From positions 1,181,518-1,245,517 of the forward strand of contig CAVVZJ010000003.1 in assembly GCA_963752755.1 (NCBI GenBank): a stretch of DNA of 64,000 nt, written 5' to 3'. Positions within the stretch are counted from its first letter, which is position 1. Each line of letters opens with the position of its first letter. A program made the translations under genes and the position numbers. The stretch is from CAVVZJ01 sp963752755. GTDB lineage: Bacteria > Planctomycetota > Planctomycetia > Isosphaerales > Isosphaeraceae. The notes beneath the pieces were generated by a model. That model was not told the origin of the DNA and did not search any database. It saw only the letters and a list, made by a program, of their open reading frames with translations. Shown piece by piece: positions 8,951 to 20,515 of the stretch.

Positions 8951-9066
8951 TTAGGGTAGTAAGGTTGGCCGGTCCCGAGCGGGATCACTCTCGGTCTTGC
9001 GCCAACCACCCCTCCATCACACCCTTTGACCATCCCACCAAGGACGAAGGCCCCTCGAACGCCCGC

Positions 9067-10885
9067 ATGAACGCCCACCAGAACACCAGCGACAACGACT
9101 ATCCGAAATCCCGACTGGCCCTGATCTCCGCGATCGCACTCTTCGTCGGCGTCGCGTGTACGGGGGTGGCCTTCGTCCTGCTGAGATTGATCGACGTCTT
9201 CACGAACCTGTTCTTCTTCGGGCAGGTCTCGTTCGCGGAGCGGTCGCCAGCGGAGAATCACCTGGGGTGGCTGGTGGTGCTGGTGCCGGCGGCGGGGGGA
9301 TTGGTGGTCGGGCTGATGGCGAGGTTCGGGTCGGAGAGGATTCGGGGGCATGGAATCCCGGAGGCGATGGAGGCGATCCTCATCGGGCAGAGCCGGATGC
9401 AGCCGCGCGTGGCGGTGCTCAAGCCGATCTCGTCGGCGATCGCGATCGGCTCGGGAGGGCCCTTCGGTGCCGAGGGGCCGATCGTGATGACCGGCGGGGC
9501 GCTGGGGTCGATCATCGCGCAGGTCTTCCACCTGACCTCCGCCGAGCGGAAGACGCTCCTGGTGGCCGGCGCCGCGGGCGGGATGGCGGCGATCTTCGAC
9601 ACGCCGGTCGCCGCCGTGCTGCTGGCCGTCGAACTGCTGCTGTTCGAGTGGAAGCCGCGGAGCCTGATCCCGGTCGCCGCTGGCGGCGGCGATCGCGGCA
9701 GCCTTGCGGCCAGTCATCTTCGGCGCGGGGCCGTTCTTCCCGATCCCGCCGCACGCCGCGAGCCCGGCGATGATGGGCTTGCTGGCCTCCATCGCGCTCG
9801 GCCTGCTGGCGGGCCTGCTCTCGATCGTCGCCACGCTGGCGATCTACGCCGTCGAGGACGGCTTCCACCGGCTGCCGATCCACTGGATGTGGTGGCCGAC
9901 CCTCGGCGGCCTGGTCGTCGGGCTCGGTGGCCTGATCCAGCCCCGCGCGATGGGCGTCGGCTACGACATCATCGAGCAACTGCTCCGCGGCCAGTACGTC
10001 GCCAGCGGCCTGATCGCCCTGTTCGTCGTCAAGGGGATCATCTGGGCGGTGGCGCTGGGCTCGGGGACCTCCGGAGGCGTGCTGGCCCCCTTGCTGATCC
10101 TGGGCGGGACGCTCGGCGCCCTGTGCTCGGCCTTCCTGCCCGGCGGCGACGCCGCCCTCTGGCCGCTGGTCGGCATGGCGGCCGTGCTCGGCGGCACGAT
10201 GCGCATGCCCCTGGCCGGCACCGTCTTCGCCCTGGAGTTGACCGGCGACTTCCGCGCCTTGCTCCCCTTGCTGATCGCCTCGGTGGTCTCCTATGCCGTG
10301 GCGATCGTCAGCCTGCGGCACTCGATCCTCACCGAGAAGGTGGCCCGGCGCGGCTACCACATCAGCCACGAGTACGCCGTCGATCCGCTGGAGCGCCTGA
10401 CCGTCGGCGAGGTGATGACCCGCGACCCGGTCACGGTCCCCGCGTCCTTGCCGGTCGGCCGCTTGATCCGCGAGTACTTCTGGGGCGTCGGCCCGCGCAA
10501 GCACCCGGCCTATCCGGTCGTGGACGGCGAGAGCCGACTCCTCGGGATGGTCACGCAATCGAGCCTCCTCGAACACTGGATGTCCGCGTTGCTCGAAGGC
10601 GGCGGCGGTCCCGACGGCCCCGCGACCGGCCCGATCCTGGCCTACGACCTCGCCGAGCTGACCCCCATCACCGCCCGACCCGGCGAACCCTGCCGCGCCG
10701 CGGCCGAGCGGATGGTCCGCGCGGGCGTTCGCCGCCTGCTCGTCGTCGATCCCGACGACTCGACCCGCCTCGTCGGCCTCGTCACCTTCGGCGACCTCCT
10801 CAAGGCCCGCCAGCACCTCCTCGAAGAAGAGGCCCGCCGCGAGCGCTTCCTCGGCCCCCGCCCCGGTCGCATGGCCGGGGCCTGA
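9067..10885 (+). CDS. ClC-family chloride channel/antiporter with C-terminal CBS pair
   Basis: About 605 residues with many hydrophobic helices. The selectivity-filter motifs are GSGGPFGAEGP near residue 130 (gating Glu present; the usual basic residue before it is Ala) and GSGTSGGVLAP in the second half. After the last helix come two CBS domains, the first around LTVGEVMTRDPVTVPASLPV and the second around LTPITARPGEPCRAAAERMV. CBS pairs bind adenine nucleotides and regulate transport. The ATG at 9067 has no good ribosome-binding site. The frame changes once, near 9685, in a GGCGG-rich run between two helices. The gene stands alone between an IS element and the DUF4175-like gene. Confidence 0.85.
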
Positions 10886-11007
10886 CGGAGCCACGAAGTA
10901 CGGGAGCAACACCCCGGCCAACCCATCCTGCCTGCACTTGCGAGAACCCGGCCACGATCGGACACTATCGAAAGTGCAACGCTCCCCAAATCGAAGGAGC
11001 CTCGACG

Positions 11008-14000
11008 ATGGCCACCGTCGCGAACCCGAGCCTCGCCCGCGCGATCCCCGTCCCGATCCGTCGCGGCCTGGGGCGGGTCGGCCGTCGGCTCCGCGGGCTG
11101 GGCGTCGTCAGGGGGATCGGGTTGCTGGCCGCCGTGCTGGGGGCGGTGGCGGCGGCGGGGATGGCGGCGGATTTCGTGTGGGTCTTGCCGGCGGGCTTGC
11201 GGTGGGCGTTCTGGCTGGGTTGGGTGGGGATGGGCCTGATCGTGCTGGCGAGGGCGGTGGTCGGACCTCTCTTGATGAGGATGGGATGGGCCGACCTGGC
11301 GGCGGTGGCCGAGGCGGGGAATCCGGGATTGGGTGAGCGGCTGGTGAGCACCGTGGAACTGCTCGGGATGGCCGAAGCCCCCCACGGCTCGCCCGACTTG
11401 ATCGCCGCGCTCGCCGACGAGGCCGAGGCCCGTTCCCGGGGGCTCGACCTGTCCCGAGCCGTGGACGCACGAAAGGCGTCGCGATGGCTCGGGATCGGGG
11501 CGTTGGCGGCGGCGGTTGTGATCGGGCCGGGGGTGCTCTGGCCGGACCCGTTCGCGACGCTTGGGCGGCGGTTCCTCATGCCCTGGTCGCGGATCGATCG
11601 GGTCGATCGGTTCGTCGTCTCCGTCCGGCCGGGCGACGCCGTCGCCGCGATCGGCTCGGACGTGGACTTCCACGCCGCCGTCTGGCCCCGCTTCGGCGGC
11701 GGATCGGCGCCCGGCTCGGCCTGGCTGGAGTGGACCGTTGAAGAGGGACAGACCCGCCGCGTTGCGATGACCGCGGACTCGGACGAGCCCTCAACGCGAC
11801 GGACGTTCGCTTACACCTTCAAGGGAATCAGCGACTCCTTTGATTACCGGATCATCAGCGGCCCCGCGACCAGCCGGACGTCCCGTCTCCGGGCCGTCGA
11901 GCCGCCGTCCGTCGCGAGGCTCTCGGCGCGAGTCGAACCGCCGACTTACACGAAGTTCCCCGCCTTCGACGCCCCCGACCCCAGCCGGCTCAACGCCTGG
12001 GAAGGCAGCCGCATCACCCTCCGCGCTACCCCCAGCAAACCCGTGCAACGCCTCTCCCTGAGCTGGCCCGCCGCCTCGGCCGACGGCTCCCGTTCCTCGC
12101 GCACGGTGGTCCTGAGCCGAAGTGGCCAGGGACCCGACTGGACCGCAACCGTCGCGGCTGAGATCTCAGGGACTTATACGTTCGTGCTCCTCGATCACGA
12201 TGCGTTGAAGAACCGCCCCGAGATGCCCCGACGCCTCCGCGTCGTGGCCGATGCGCCGCCTGAGGTCGCATTGGGAGGGACCGACGAGCCGCTGGAATCG
12301 AAGCCGGATGACGTCCTGCTTGTCGAGGTCGCGGCGCGGGACGACGTGGCGGTCGCCTCGGCCACGCTGCATTACACGATCACGCGGTCCGGCTCCGCCG
12401 CCGAACCCGAACCGGAAACCTCCTCCGTCCCCCTGGAAGGACTCGGCACCCGCTCCGTGGCCGGCCAGGCCGCACTGGCTCTCAAACCCTTGAATTTCAA
12501 ATCCGGTGATGAAATCACCTATTTCCTCGAAGTCGCCGACAACCGCCCCGCCCCCCGCGGCCCGAACGTAACCCGCACCCAACCCCGCCTCCTCCGGATC
12601 GTCGATCGCGCCCAGCCCTTGCTGGAGCAGCAGGGCAAGGCCGAGCGTTCCTCCCTCCGCGAGAAGCTCGAAGCCCTCCGCCGCGCCGCCGCCGCCAACC
12701 AGCAAGGCACCGTCCAGCTCCGCTACGCCGCCGACGCCGCCCTCCGCGGCAACGGCCGTTGGGCCGAGGAGCAGGCGAAGGCGCTCGACGCCCGCGAGTC
12801 CGACGCCCGCGCCCTCAACACCGGCCTCGACGACCTCGCCCGCGCCTTCCTCGAATCCGGCCACTTCGCCCCGCTCGCCCGCCCCGCTCGCCAGATCGCC
12901 GAGGTCGAGGCCGAGGGCGCCTGCGCCATGCTCGACCAGGCCCGCCGCGCCGACGACCCGACCCGCCGCCTCGCCGACCTCCGCCAGGCCGACACCCGCC
13001 TCGCCGTCCTCAAGGACCGCCTCGACGACCTCGCCCGCAAGTTCGACGAGCTGGCCCGCCAGGAAGACGACCGCCGCCGCCTCGGCCTGCTCGCCGAGCG
13101 TCAGGACGACCTCGCCCGCCGCGCCGAGGAACTCGCCCGCAATGGAGCCAATCCCGACGAACTCGAACGCATCCGCCAGGAGCAGGAAGCCCTCCGCCGC
13201 GAGGTGGACCAGCTCACCCGCCGCTCCCCCGAGCTGCGCGCCGAGGTCCTCGCCCAGCGTGCCCGGGAGGCCGAGCAACTGGCCCGTCGCGCCCGCAACC
13301 TCGCCGAGCGCCAGCGCGAGGAAGCCCGCCGCAACCAGGACACCCCTAAGCGTGCAAATGCTTTGCAAGCCCTGATGCAAGAGCAGCAGGAGATCGAGGT
13401 TGCCGCACGCCGCCTCGCGATGGAGGTCGATCCCGCCCTTCAGGAAAACGGCCGCGGTCGCCTCAACGCCGATGCCCTCGCCCGCCCCGTCGATCCCCTC
13501 GCCCACGGCGACACCGAGCAGGCCCGCCAGCGCCTCGACGAGGCCGAGAACGAGCTTCGGCGCCTCGCCCGCGACCTGGCCGAGGTCCGCGATGACCCCA
13601 GGGCCCTCGCCCGACGCCTTGCGCAAAGGCAGCGAGAACTGAACAATCAAGCCAATCAGACCCTCCGCGAGGCCAACACCCCCGACGCGAAGGCCGCCCT
13701 CCCCGACCGGCTCCGCCCCCTGGCCGACCGCCAGGCCGCCCTCGCCCGACTCGCCGCCGCGATCCCCGCCCCCGAGCCCCAGAAGGCCCAGGCCCGGCAG
13801 GCTGCCGAGAAAACCGCCCGCGCCGCTGACGACCTCCGCATGCCTCGTCCCGAACAGCTCCCTCCCCACCTGAACGAGGCCCACGCTGCCCTCAACGCCC
13901 TCGCCAACGCCTTGCCCGACGCGAACCAGCGTCGCCATCAGGCCCAGCAACGCCTCAACGAGGCCCGCAACCAGCTCGACCAGGTCGGCCGCGAGCTGGC

Positions 14001-16733
14001 CCAGCACCTCCGCGAAACCACCCCCCGGCCCGACCCGAAGGCCGACCCGGTCGCCTCGGCCCGCGAGCTGGCCCGTCGGATCGAGCCGCTCATCCAGAGA
14101 CAGGACGAGGTCGCCTCGAAGCTCGCCGCACTCGATGTCGAGCCCGACGCCGCCCCCCAGCGCGACCGCGTCGCCCGCCGCGCCGCGGCCCTCGCCGATG
14201 CCCTCCACGCTCTCCACGAGGCCGCACCGCCCGAGTCGTCGCAGATGCAGAACCGCCCCGCCGCAGCCGCGGCCGACTGGCACCTGATCGGCCCATTCGT
14301 CAAGAACATGCCCCCGCCGTTCGCGATGAGCGGTCCCATCGATCTCAAGGCAATTCTCAAGGACAAGCTCAACAAGCCCATCACCTGGAGGCCCGTCCGC
14401 GCCGCCGCCGGTGGCCTGATCGACCTCAACGCCACCTTCCCCGGCGCCGGCAACAACGTTTCTGCTTATGGTTATGCTGAGATCACCAGCCCCGGCGCCG
14501 GACCCGGCCGCCTCGCGATTGGCTCCGACGACACCTTGATGGTCTGGCTCAACGGCCGGAAAGTCTTCGATTTCCAGGGCAACCGTAGCTACGGCGCCGA
14601 CCAGGACCAGGTCGCCGTCACCTTCTCCGAGGGCGTCAACCACCTCCTCGTCCGCTGTGGTAACGGCGACGGCGACTGGAAGTTCTCCGTCGCCGCGACC
14701 ACCCCGCCCACCGGCGAGGTCGCCCGCCAGCTCGCGAGGATCGAGCAGTTCCGCGAGCACCTTCCCCTCGTCCAGTCCGACGCCCGCGCCGCCCTCGACC
14801 GTCTGCAAGAATCCCTCTCCGGCCGTGAACCCGCCGACGAACTGGCCGCAGAGCTGGCGGAAGAGCTTGCTGCTCTCAAATCAAAAATGGCAGACCATGT
14901 TAATATCCAGGAAGCGGCCGGCGAGGCTCGCCGGATCGCGACTGCCCTCCGCGGCCTGAACGTCCCCGACGCCCCCGTTGCTCAGGTCGAGGCTGTCCGC
15001 CTCACCGAGCGCGCCGCCCGGTCGCTGGAGAAGGCCGCCGGGCCAGGCCAGCCAGCGCCCGACCAGGCCGTCGCCGAGGCCGCCCGCGCCGCCGATTCCC
15101 TGCGCATCGGCTGGCCGACGCGCAACCCCTCTCCGATCGCATCGCCTCCATTGCCCGTGCCCAGAGCGGCCTGAACGAACCCGACGCTCCCCCCAACCCC
15201 GGCACCCAGAGCCGCCTCCAGCACGCCCTCGCCGACGACCTCGCCCGCAACCCGCCTTCTCCCGGACTCGCCCGCATCGAGGCGGAGCAGGCGATGGACG
15301 AAGCCGTCGCCCTCACCGACCGCGCCGCCCGTCAACCCGAGCCCGCCGCCCTCGCGGCTGCCCGCTCCCGCACCGCCGCTGCTCTCGAAGCCCTGGCCCG
15401 GCAGGACCTGGCCGAGGCCGTCGCCGCTACCCATCCCGAACCCGCCGCCCCCGCCGATCCCCGCCAGCAAGCGCAGGCCCTCGCTGAGCAGCAACGTGCC
15501 CTCGCCCGCGCGATCCAGCAGACCCCGCAAGAAGTCGAACAGGCTCCTGGGGACGAACGTCCCGCCGCTCGCGAGCCGTTGCCCGACCAGCTCGCCCCGC
15601 TCGCCGACCAGCAAGCCGCGCTCGCCGACGCCGTCCGCTCCCTGCCTGACCCCCACCCCGCCGACACCGACCCCCGCCGCGCCGCCGAGCAGCACCGCAC
15701 CGACGCCCGCCGCGCCCAGTCCCGCGCCGCCGAGCGGCTCGCCCGCGCCGAACCCGCCCAGGCGGCCGCGGAAGCGAACCGCGCCGCCGACGCCCTCCAG
15801 CAGCTCGCCCAGTCCCTCCCCGAACAACCCGGCCTCGGCGCCGGACCCGCTCACCCCGGTGCCCCGGATGACCCCGAGCTTCCCGTCCAGCCCGATCACG
15901 CCGCCGCCGCCCGCGCCCTGGCCCACCGCGAGCGCCACCTCCGCCAGCGTCTCCAGTCCTTGCTGGCCGAAGGCGTCGAGCCTCAGGAGCACCTCCGCGC
16001 CGAGGCCGAGGCCCTCGGCCGCGACCTGGCCGAACTTCGCGACCAGACTCGCGACCTGAGCCCCCACTCCCACGGCCCCGCGTCCCAGGCCGCCCAGCTC
16101 TTGCAAAACCAGGCTGCTCCCGCGATGGCCCAGGGGGCCGACCAGCTCGCCCAGGGCCGTCCCGATGCCGCTCGCAACTTCCAGCGCCAGGCCGCCGACC
16201 ACGCCGAGCATGCCGCCCAGGCCGCCTCCGACCTCGTCGCCGCCCTCCACTCCGATCTTCCCCCTGACGCTCCCCCCGACGGCTCTCCCTCGCCCAACAG
16301 CCTCGCCACGGCCCGCGCCGCCCAGCAGCGTGCCGGCGAGCAACTCACCGAGGCCCGCGCCCCGCAGTCGAGCCCCTCTCAAGCCTCCCGCTCCGCCGAG
16401 GCCGCCTCCTCCTCGATGCACCAGGCCGCCCGCGGCCTCCGCGCCGCCGCCGCCCCTTCCCAATCCCGTCTCTCGGCCCACCCCTCCCCGACCGCCACCC
16501 TCAACCCCCTCGGCGGCCTCGCCGGTCCCGCCCCCCTCCACCTCGACGTCCCCCCCGGCGAGCCCCCCACCTCCGACCCCTCCCGCCGCACCTGGGGCGA
16601 GCTTCCCGGCCACCTCCGCACCGAGATTCTCCAGATGTCCCGCGGCCGCTACCGCGACGACTACGCCCGTCTCATCCAGCTCTACTTCCGCGAGATCGCC
16701 GGCGCCCCCACCTCGGAGAGCCCCGAGAATTGA
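11008..16733 (+). CDS. giant DUF4175-like membrane protein with long coiled coil
   Basis: About 1,908 residues. Two membrane segments lie at about residues 35-90 and a third near 155-175, followed by a beta-rich region, as in DUF4175/TIGR02302 proteins. From about residue 530 on it is an Ala/Arg/Glu/Gln-rich coiled coil interrupted near residues 1090-1230 by a compact beta domain (WHLIGPFVKN to DGDWKFSVA), which resembles carbohydrate- or galactose-binding folds. The C-terminal 60 residues are again ordered (RTWGELPGHLRTEILQMSRG). The ATG at 11008 follows GAAGGAG. The frame changes once, near 15110. Planctomycete genomes encode such proteins near BatA/VWA genes, so an envelope scaffold role is likely but unproven. 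Confidence 0.72.
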
Positions 16734-16939
16734 AAATCATTCCTGTATGATGCTAAATAATAATGATGCTTTGGCCGACATGGCCCGGCGGAGATTCTTG
16801 ACCAGGGAGGGCCGGCCCAAGTGCGCCATACTGCATGCCCGTCTCTACGCGTGCGGCCAAGAGACGCTCGGCCCGCAAGTCGTGCTGATGCGATCTGATA
16901 TCCAGTGGCATGACTGGGACTTCCTCGGCGGAGCGGTGT

Positions 16940-18421
16940 CTACGGCTTCGCCTTGCCCGGCCTCTCGCCGTTCATCAGCGACAGCAGTTCATCGGCCACC
17001 TTGTCCGCCTCCAGCCATTTCCTCTCCTTGATGCACGCCTGGAGTTTCTCGGTCAGAGGCATCGCCTGCGCCTTCTTCCCCGATCGTTGCACCCAAGCCG
17101 GGAGTTCCTTTTGAATGCGTCGCATCTTGCCCTGGAACGCCTCGCTGGAAAACCCGGTCGGAGCGGTCTCGACCAGGGGAGCGTGCCGCAGGAATTTGGC
17201 GTAGGCGGCCAGGGCTTCGGGGTTCTCGGTGGCCCGGCGGAAGAAGTTGTCGCGCATCGCCTCGCCGCCGATACCCCAGGCAAAGACGTTCACCAGCACC
17301 GCGCCGTGGTTGAACATCCGACCCAGGTAGGTCTCCATCGTGGGCTCGCCGGGCATGCTCGTGGGGGACACATTGACACCCTCGGCGGAGATCCACCCGG
17401 GGGTGCCGTGCTTCGCCAGGGCCCTGTAGATCTCCCGGAAGGTCGCCCCCTCGGGGTAGGTGGAGAACCCCGGACGATACGCGGGGCTGAACGCCACCTC
17501 CGGCGGGGCGAAGTTGACCTTCACCGCATAGGATTCCCTGGCGTCCGGTTCGCGTAGCCCCTGGTCGGTGAACGCGATGTGGCAGAAGATCCGCTCACGG
17601 GGAACCCCGCCCTCGTGAAGCGAATCGGCCCAGAGTTCCATGAACTCCTTCACGACCTGGACCCGTTCGAGGTCCGCATCCCCGGGCGGGTGGCTTTCGC
17701 GGAATCCGCGATGGATCAGCGCCCGGTAGCCCAGGGGTCGGCCCGTCTCGAAGTCGCGGCCGATCTGCGTCTCCCAGCCGGCGATCACGCCTGCGAACAG
17801 GTGCTCCTTCCCCTGGGTTTTCAACGCCGCCAGTTCTCGCTCGATCTCCGCGCCGATCAGTCCCGCGCGGTCCTTCACCGCAGCCACGATGGCCGGGCTG
17901 TTGAAGCACATCTGGGGCGGGAACCGGGTGGGCTCGGGGCCCCAGTCCGCACGCCGACCGGTGCTCGGCGGTTGCTTCCAGCCCGCAGTTTCGATGTTGT
18001 CCGGATTGGACAACAGATCCTTGCGCCGCCCCCAATTCATCGAATCGTCGATGTGAAAGGCAACGGCCACGTCGTTTTCCCGAGCGACCGCGAAGGCATC
18101 GCGGATAAACTGGCGGGTCTCCGGATCGGGCATGTCGAAACAGAGGGGACCCACGGCAAAGGCCAGCTTGTGCCGCACGTCCCCAGTGGTCCCGATCGCC
18201 TGGACCACCTCGCGGACGAACGTCTCCAGTTGCGCCTTGCTCAGCGCCAACCGTCCGGGCATCGGTGGCGGACCCGCATACCCGGGGAGACCGGTCATGA
18301 GCTGGAAGGTCAGATACCTGGTCTCAGCGCCGTCTGCGACTCCCGACCCGGCTGCCGGGGCCTTGATGCAGACGGTCGCTACGACGCCGAGGAGCAGCAG
18401 CAAGGTCGCGAAGCGAATCAT
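16940..18421 (-). CDS. secreted protein of unknown function, possibly TIM-barrel glycosidase-like
   Basis: 493 residues, intact. A signal peptide (MIRFATLLLLLGVVATVCIKA) is followed by about 400 ordered residues. Segments such as VAVAFHIDDSMNWGRRKDL, GVIAGWETQIGRDF and WISAEGVNVSP alternate strand and helix in a way that suits a (beta/alpha)8 barrel of a glycoside-hydrolase-like protein. Candidate acids include E in GWETQ and E in SAEGVN. The C-terminal 70 residues are helical and basic. It lies alone between the DUF4175-like gene, to which it is convergent, and an IS element. No specific family could be named. Confidence 0.65.
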   Translation of the reverse strand: MIRFATLLLLLGVVATVCIKAPAAGSGVADGAETRYLTFQLMTGLPGYAGPPPMPGRLALSKAQLETFVREVVQAIGTTGDVRHKLAFAVGPLCFDMPDPETRQFIRDAFAVARENDVAVAFHIDDSMNWGRRKDLLSNPDNIETAGWKQPPSTGRRADWGPEPTRFPPQMCFNSPAIVAAVKDRAGLIGAEIERELAALKTQGKEHLFAGVIAGWETQIGRDFETGRPLGYRALIHRGFRESHPPGDADLERVQVVKEFMELWADSLHEGGVPRERIFCHIAFTDQGLREPDARESYAVKVNFAPPEVAFSPAYRPGFSTYPEGATFREIYRALAKHGTPGWISAEGVNVSPTSMPGEPTMETYLGRMFNHGAVLVNVFAWGIGGEAMRDNFFRRATENPEALAAYAKFLRHAPLVETAPTGFSSEAFQGKMRRIQKELPAWVQRSGKKAQAMPLTEKLQACIKERKWLEADKVADELLSLMNGERPGKAKP

Positions 18422-18704
18422 GGAAAGTCCCTGCTGGAACAGGATTTGGATGGCGAGGCCGTGACCCTACCTGACCCTTGGAGAACCGAACGGGTTGCGC
18501 CGGTCTTGTATCCGAGGTGATACCCCGCTCAGAACACCCCAGTTTCAGCGGCTGACCTCTGGATTCGAGCCGGCTGGGCCAGGTGATGGTTCGGATGCGA
18601 ATGGTCTTCACGGGATTCGAGCCTGAGGTCTTCCGCGTGTGGGGCTGCGCCTGGAGAGCCCCGGCGCGGAGGGACGACCGCCCCACAGCTAACCTCCCAG
18701 GTGG

Positions 18705-18821
18705 CTAGAGCGGATTTCGTTCGGTCGTCGAGGATTCCAGCCGAGGGCGGCTGTGCCACAAGATTTGTGGGCCAGCCGCCCCCGGCGGGCCGGCTCTCCA
18801 CTCATGCGGGAACCGCTCTAG
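18705..18821. repeat. inverted repeat with CTAGAGCGG ends, target of the IS701-like element
   Basis: CTAGAGCGG at 18705-18713 is matched by CCGCTCTAG at 18813-18821. The interior holds a further GC-rich hairpin around GGCGGCTG / CAGCCGCC. The right-hand CTAG is the one duplicated by the neighbouring insertion sequence. This is probably a dispersed intergenic repeat; no second copy is seen in the window. Confidence 0.6.
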
Positions 18822-20338
18822 TTTTACAGCAGCAGCAAATCCGCGGTGTTTCTGGTAACATCGAATCATAGGGAACTGAACACGCGAGGACCGGCCGGCC
18901 CGTCGCCCCAACACCTCATGTCGGGAGGGAGCCTCCATGACACCGGACGACGTGCGCGCCGCGGCCGAGCGACTGGTCGACTTCCACGAGCGGTTCGCCC
19001 CGCTCTTCGGTAAGGAGCAGGCTCAGGACCATGCCTATGACTACGTCAAGGGCCTGATGGTCTGCCCCGACCGCAAGAGCGTCGAGCCGATCGCCCTCCT
19101 GGTCGGCCACGGCGATGTCTCGGGCCTCCAGAAGTTCATCAACAGCGCCCCTGGCAGTACGACGACGTCCAGGCTGAACTCCAGGCCGTCTTCGACGGCG
19201 AGCTGGTCCCCTCGGCGGCCGGGTCGCCCGCCGGCGTCGTCGGTGTCATCGACGAGTCGGCCTTCGCCAAGCAGGGCGTACACTCCGCGGGCGTGGCCCG
19301 GCAGCACAACGGCCGGCTCGGCAAGGAAGACAACTGCCAGGTCGGCGTCTTCCTCGTCGGCGTTACCCCCGCGGGGGCCGCGCTGTTCGGACCACCGGCT
19401 CTACCTGCCCAAGCCCTGGTGCGAGGACACGCCTGAGGCCCGGACGCGGCGCGGCAAGGCGCACATCCCCGAGGACGTGACCTTCCGGCCCAAGGCCCGG
19501 ATCGCTGCCGAACTGGTCCGCGGGGTCGTCGTGCTCGGTCAGACGCGACTGGACTGGGTGGTCGCCGACGAGGAGTACGGCAAGGCCGGGCACTTCCACG
19601 AGGCGATGGACGAGTTGGAGCAGCGGTACGTGGTCGAGGTGCCGGTGACGACGACCGTCTGGACCGAGGACCCGGCCGGGTGCGTGCCGGCGTACGGCGG
19701 CCGGGGCCAGCCGCCGAAGCGCCCGACACGGGAGGGTGTGAAGTCCGTGGCCGCGGTAGCCGCGGGGCTGCCCGCCGAAGCCTGGCAGACCCTGAAGGTG
19801 CGCGAAGGGGCGTGCGGGCCGCTGGTGTTCGAGTTCGCGGCGGTGCGGGTGTGGGCGATGCGCGACCAGAAGCCGGGGCCACCGGTGTGGCTGCTGATCC
19901 GCCGGTCGCTGGAGGCGATCCCCGAGGTCAAGTACTACATCTCCAACGGCGGGGCCGAGACGCCCTTGAAGGTCCTGGCGTTGGTCGCCTGCACGCGCCA
20001 CCGAGTGGAGGAATACTTCGGCGAGGCCAAGACGTACCTGGGGATGGCGCAGTACGAGACGCGGGCGTACGTGGGGTGGCACCATCACATGGCGCTGGTG
20101 GCGGTGGCGCACCTGTTCGTGACGTTGACGCGTCTGCGTCTGAAAAAAAGTCGAAGGGCCTGACGCTGGACCGGGCGGTGCGGCTGTTGAGGTCGGCGTT
20201 CTCCGAGGCGGAACTGACCGTGGAGAAGGCGATCGCCCTGATGGACTACCACGAGGGGCGGAACAGGATCGCCAAGGCCTCACATGACAAGGCCTGGCAC
20301 GCCAGGCACGAGGGCGTGAAATACCTGCTGCTGTAAAA
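18822..20338 (+). mobile_element. IS701-like insertion sequence
   Basis: Perfect 14-bp terminal inverted repeats: TTTTACAGCAGCAG at 18822-18835 and its complement at 20325-20338. CTAG flanks both ends (18818-18821 and 20339-20342), a 4-bp target duplication. The 1,517-bp element carries one transposase gene. Identical ends and an intact duplication suggest a recent insertion. Confidence 0.9.
18937..20336 (+). CDS. IS701-family transposase (three frame changes)
   Basis: About 465 residues when joined. The IS701 signature is clear: FAPLFGKEQAQDHAYDYVKG at the start, VIDESAFAKQGVHSAGVARQ (first Asp), WVVADEEYG (second Asp) and HRVEEYFGEAK (Glu). The frame changes near 19152, where one C appears missing in a CCCC run before TGG, and returns near 19390, where one G appears extra in TTCGGACC. 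A third change is at the A7 run at 20142-20148: the first frame stops at 20161-20163, while the next frame continues to 20336 with family-like sequence ending GVKYLLL. The A7 run could be a homopolymer error or a true -1 slippage site. The ATG at 18937 follows GGGAGGGAG. Confidence 0.85.
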
Positions 20339-20515
20339 CTAGCTTGGCCGGGATGAATTCGAGATCGCGTCGCTCGTCCTCACCGATGCGAGTCCCGGGG
20401 CGGCCGCAGCACGAGCAGATCCTGTCGGCTTCGGAGCGCCTGCGGGAATCTTCCCTCCCGACTCGCCCCTTCCGATAATTGACCCGTGACCCGCGACCCT
20501 CTCCAGGCCAAACCC

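Noticed and set aside
12166..14808. Long antisense open frame (880 codons) opposite the DUF4175-like gene
   Set aside because: Composition is Gly/Val/Ala/Glu-rich with no motifs, as expected on the complementary strand of GC-rich coding DNA. The sense strand encodes a coherent protein.
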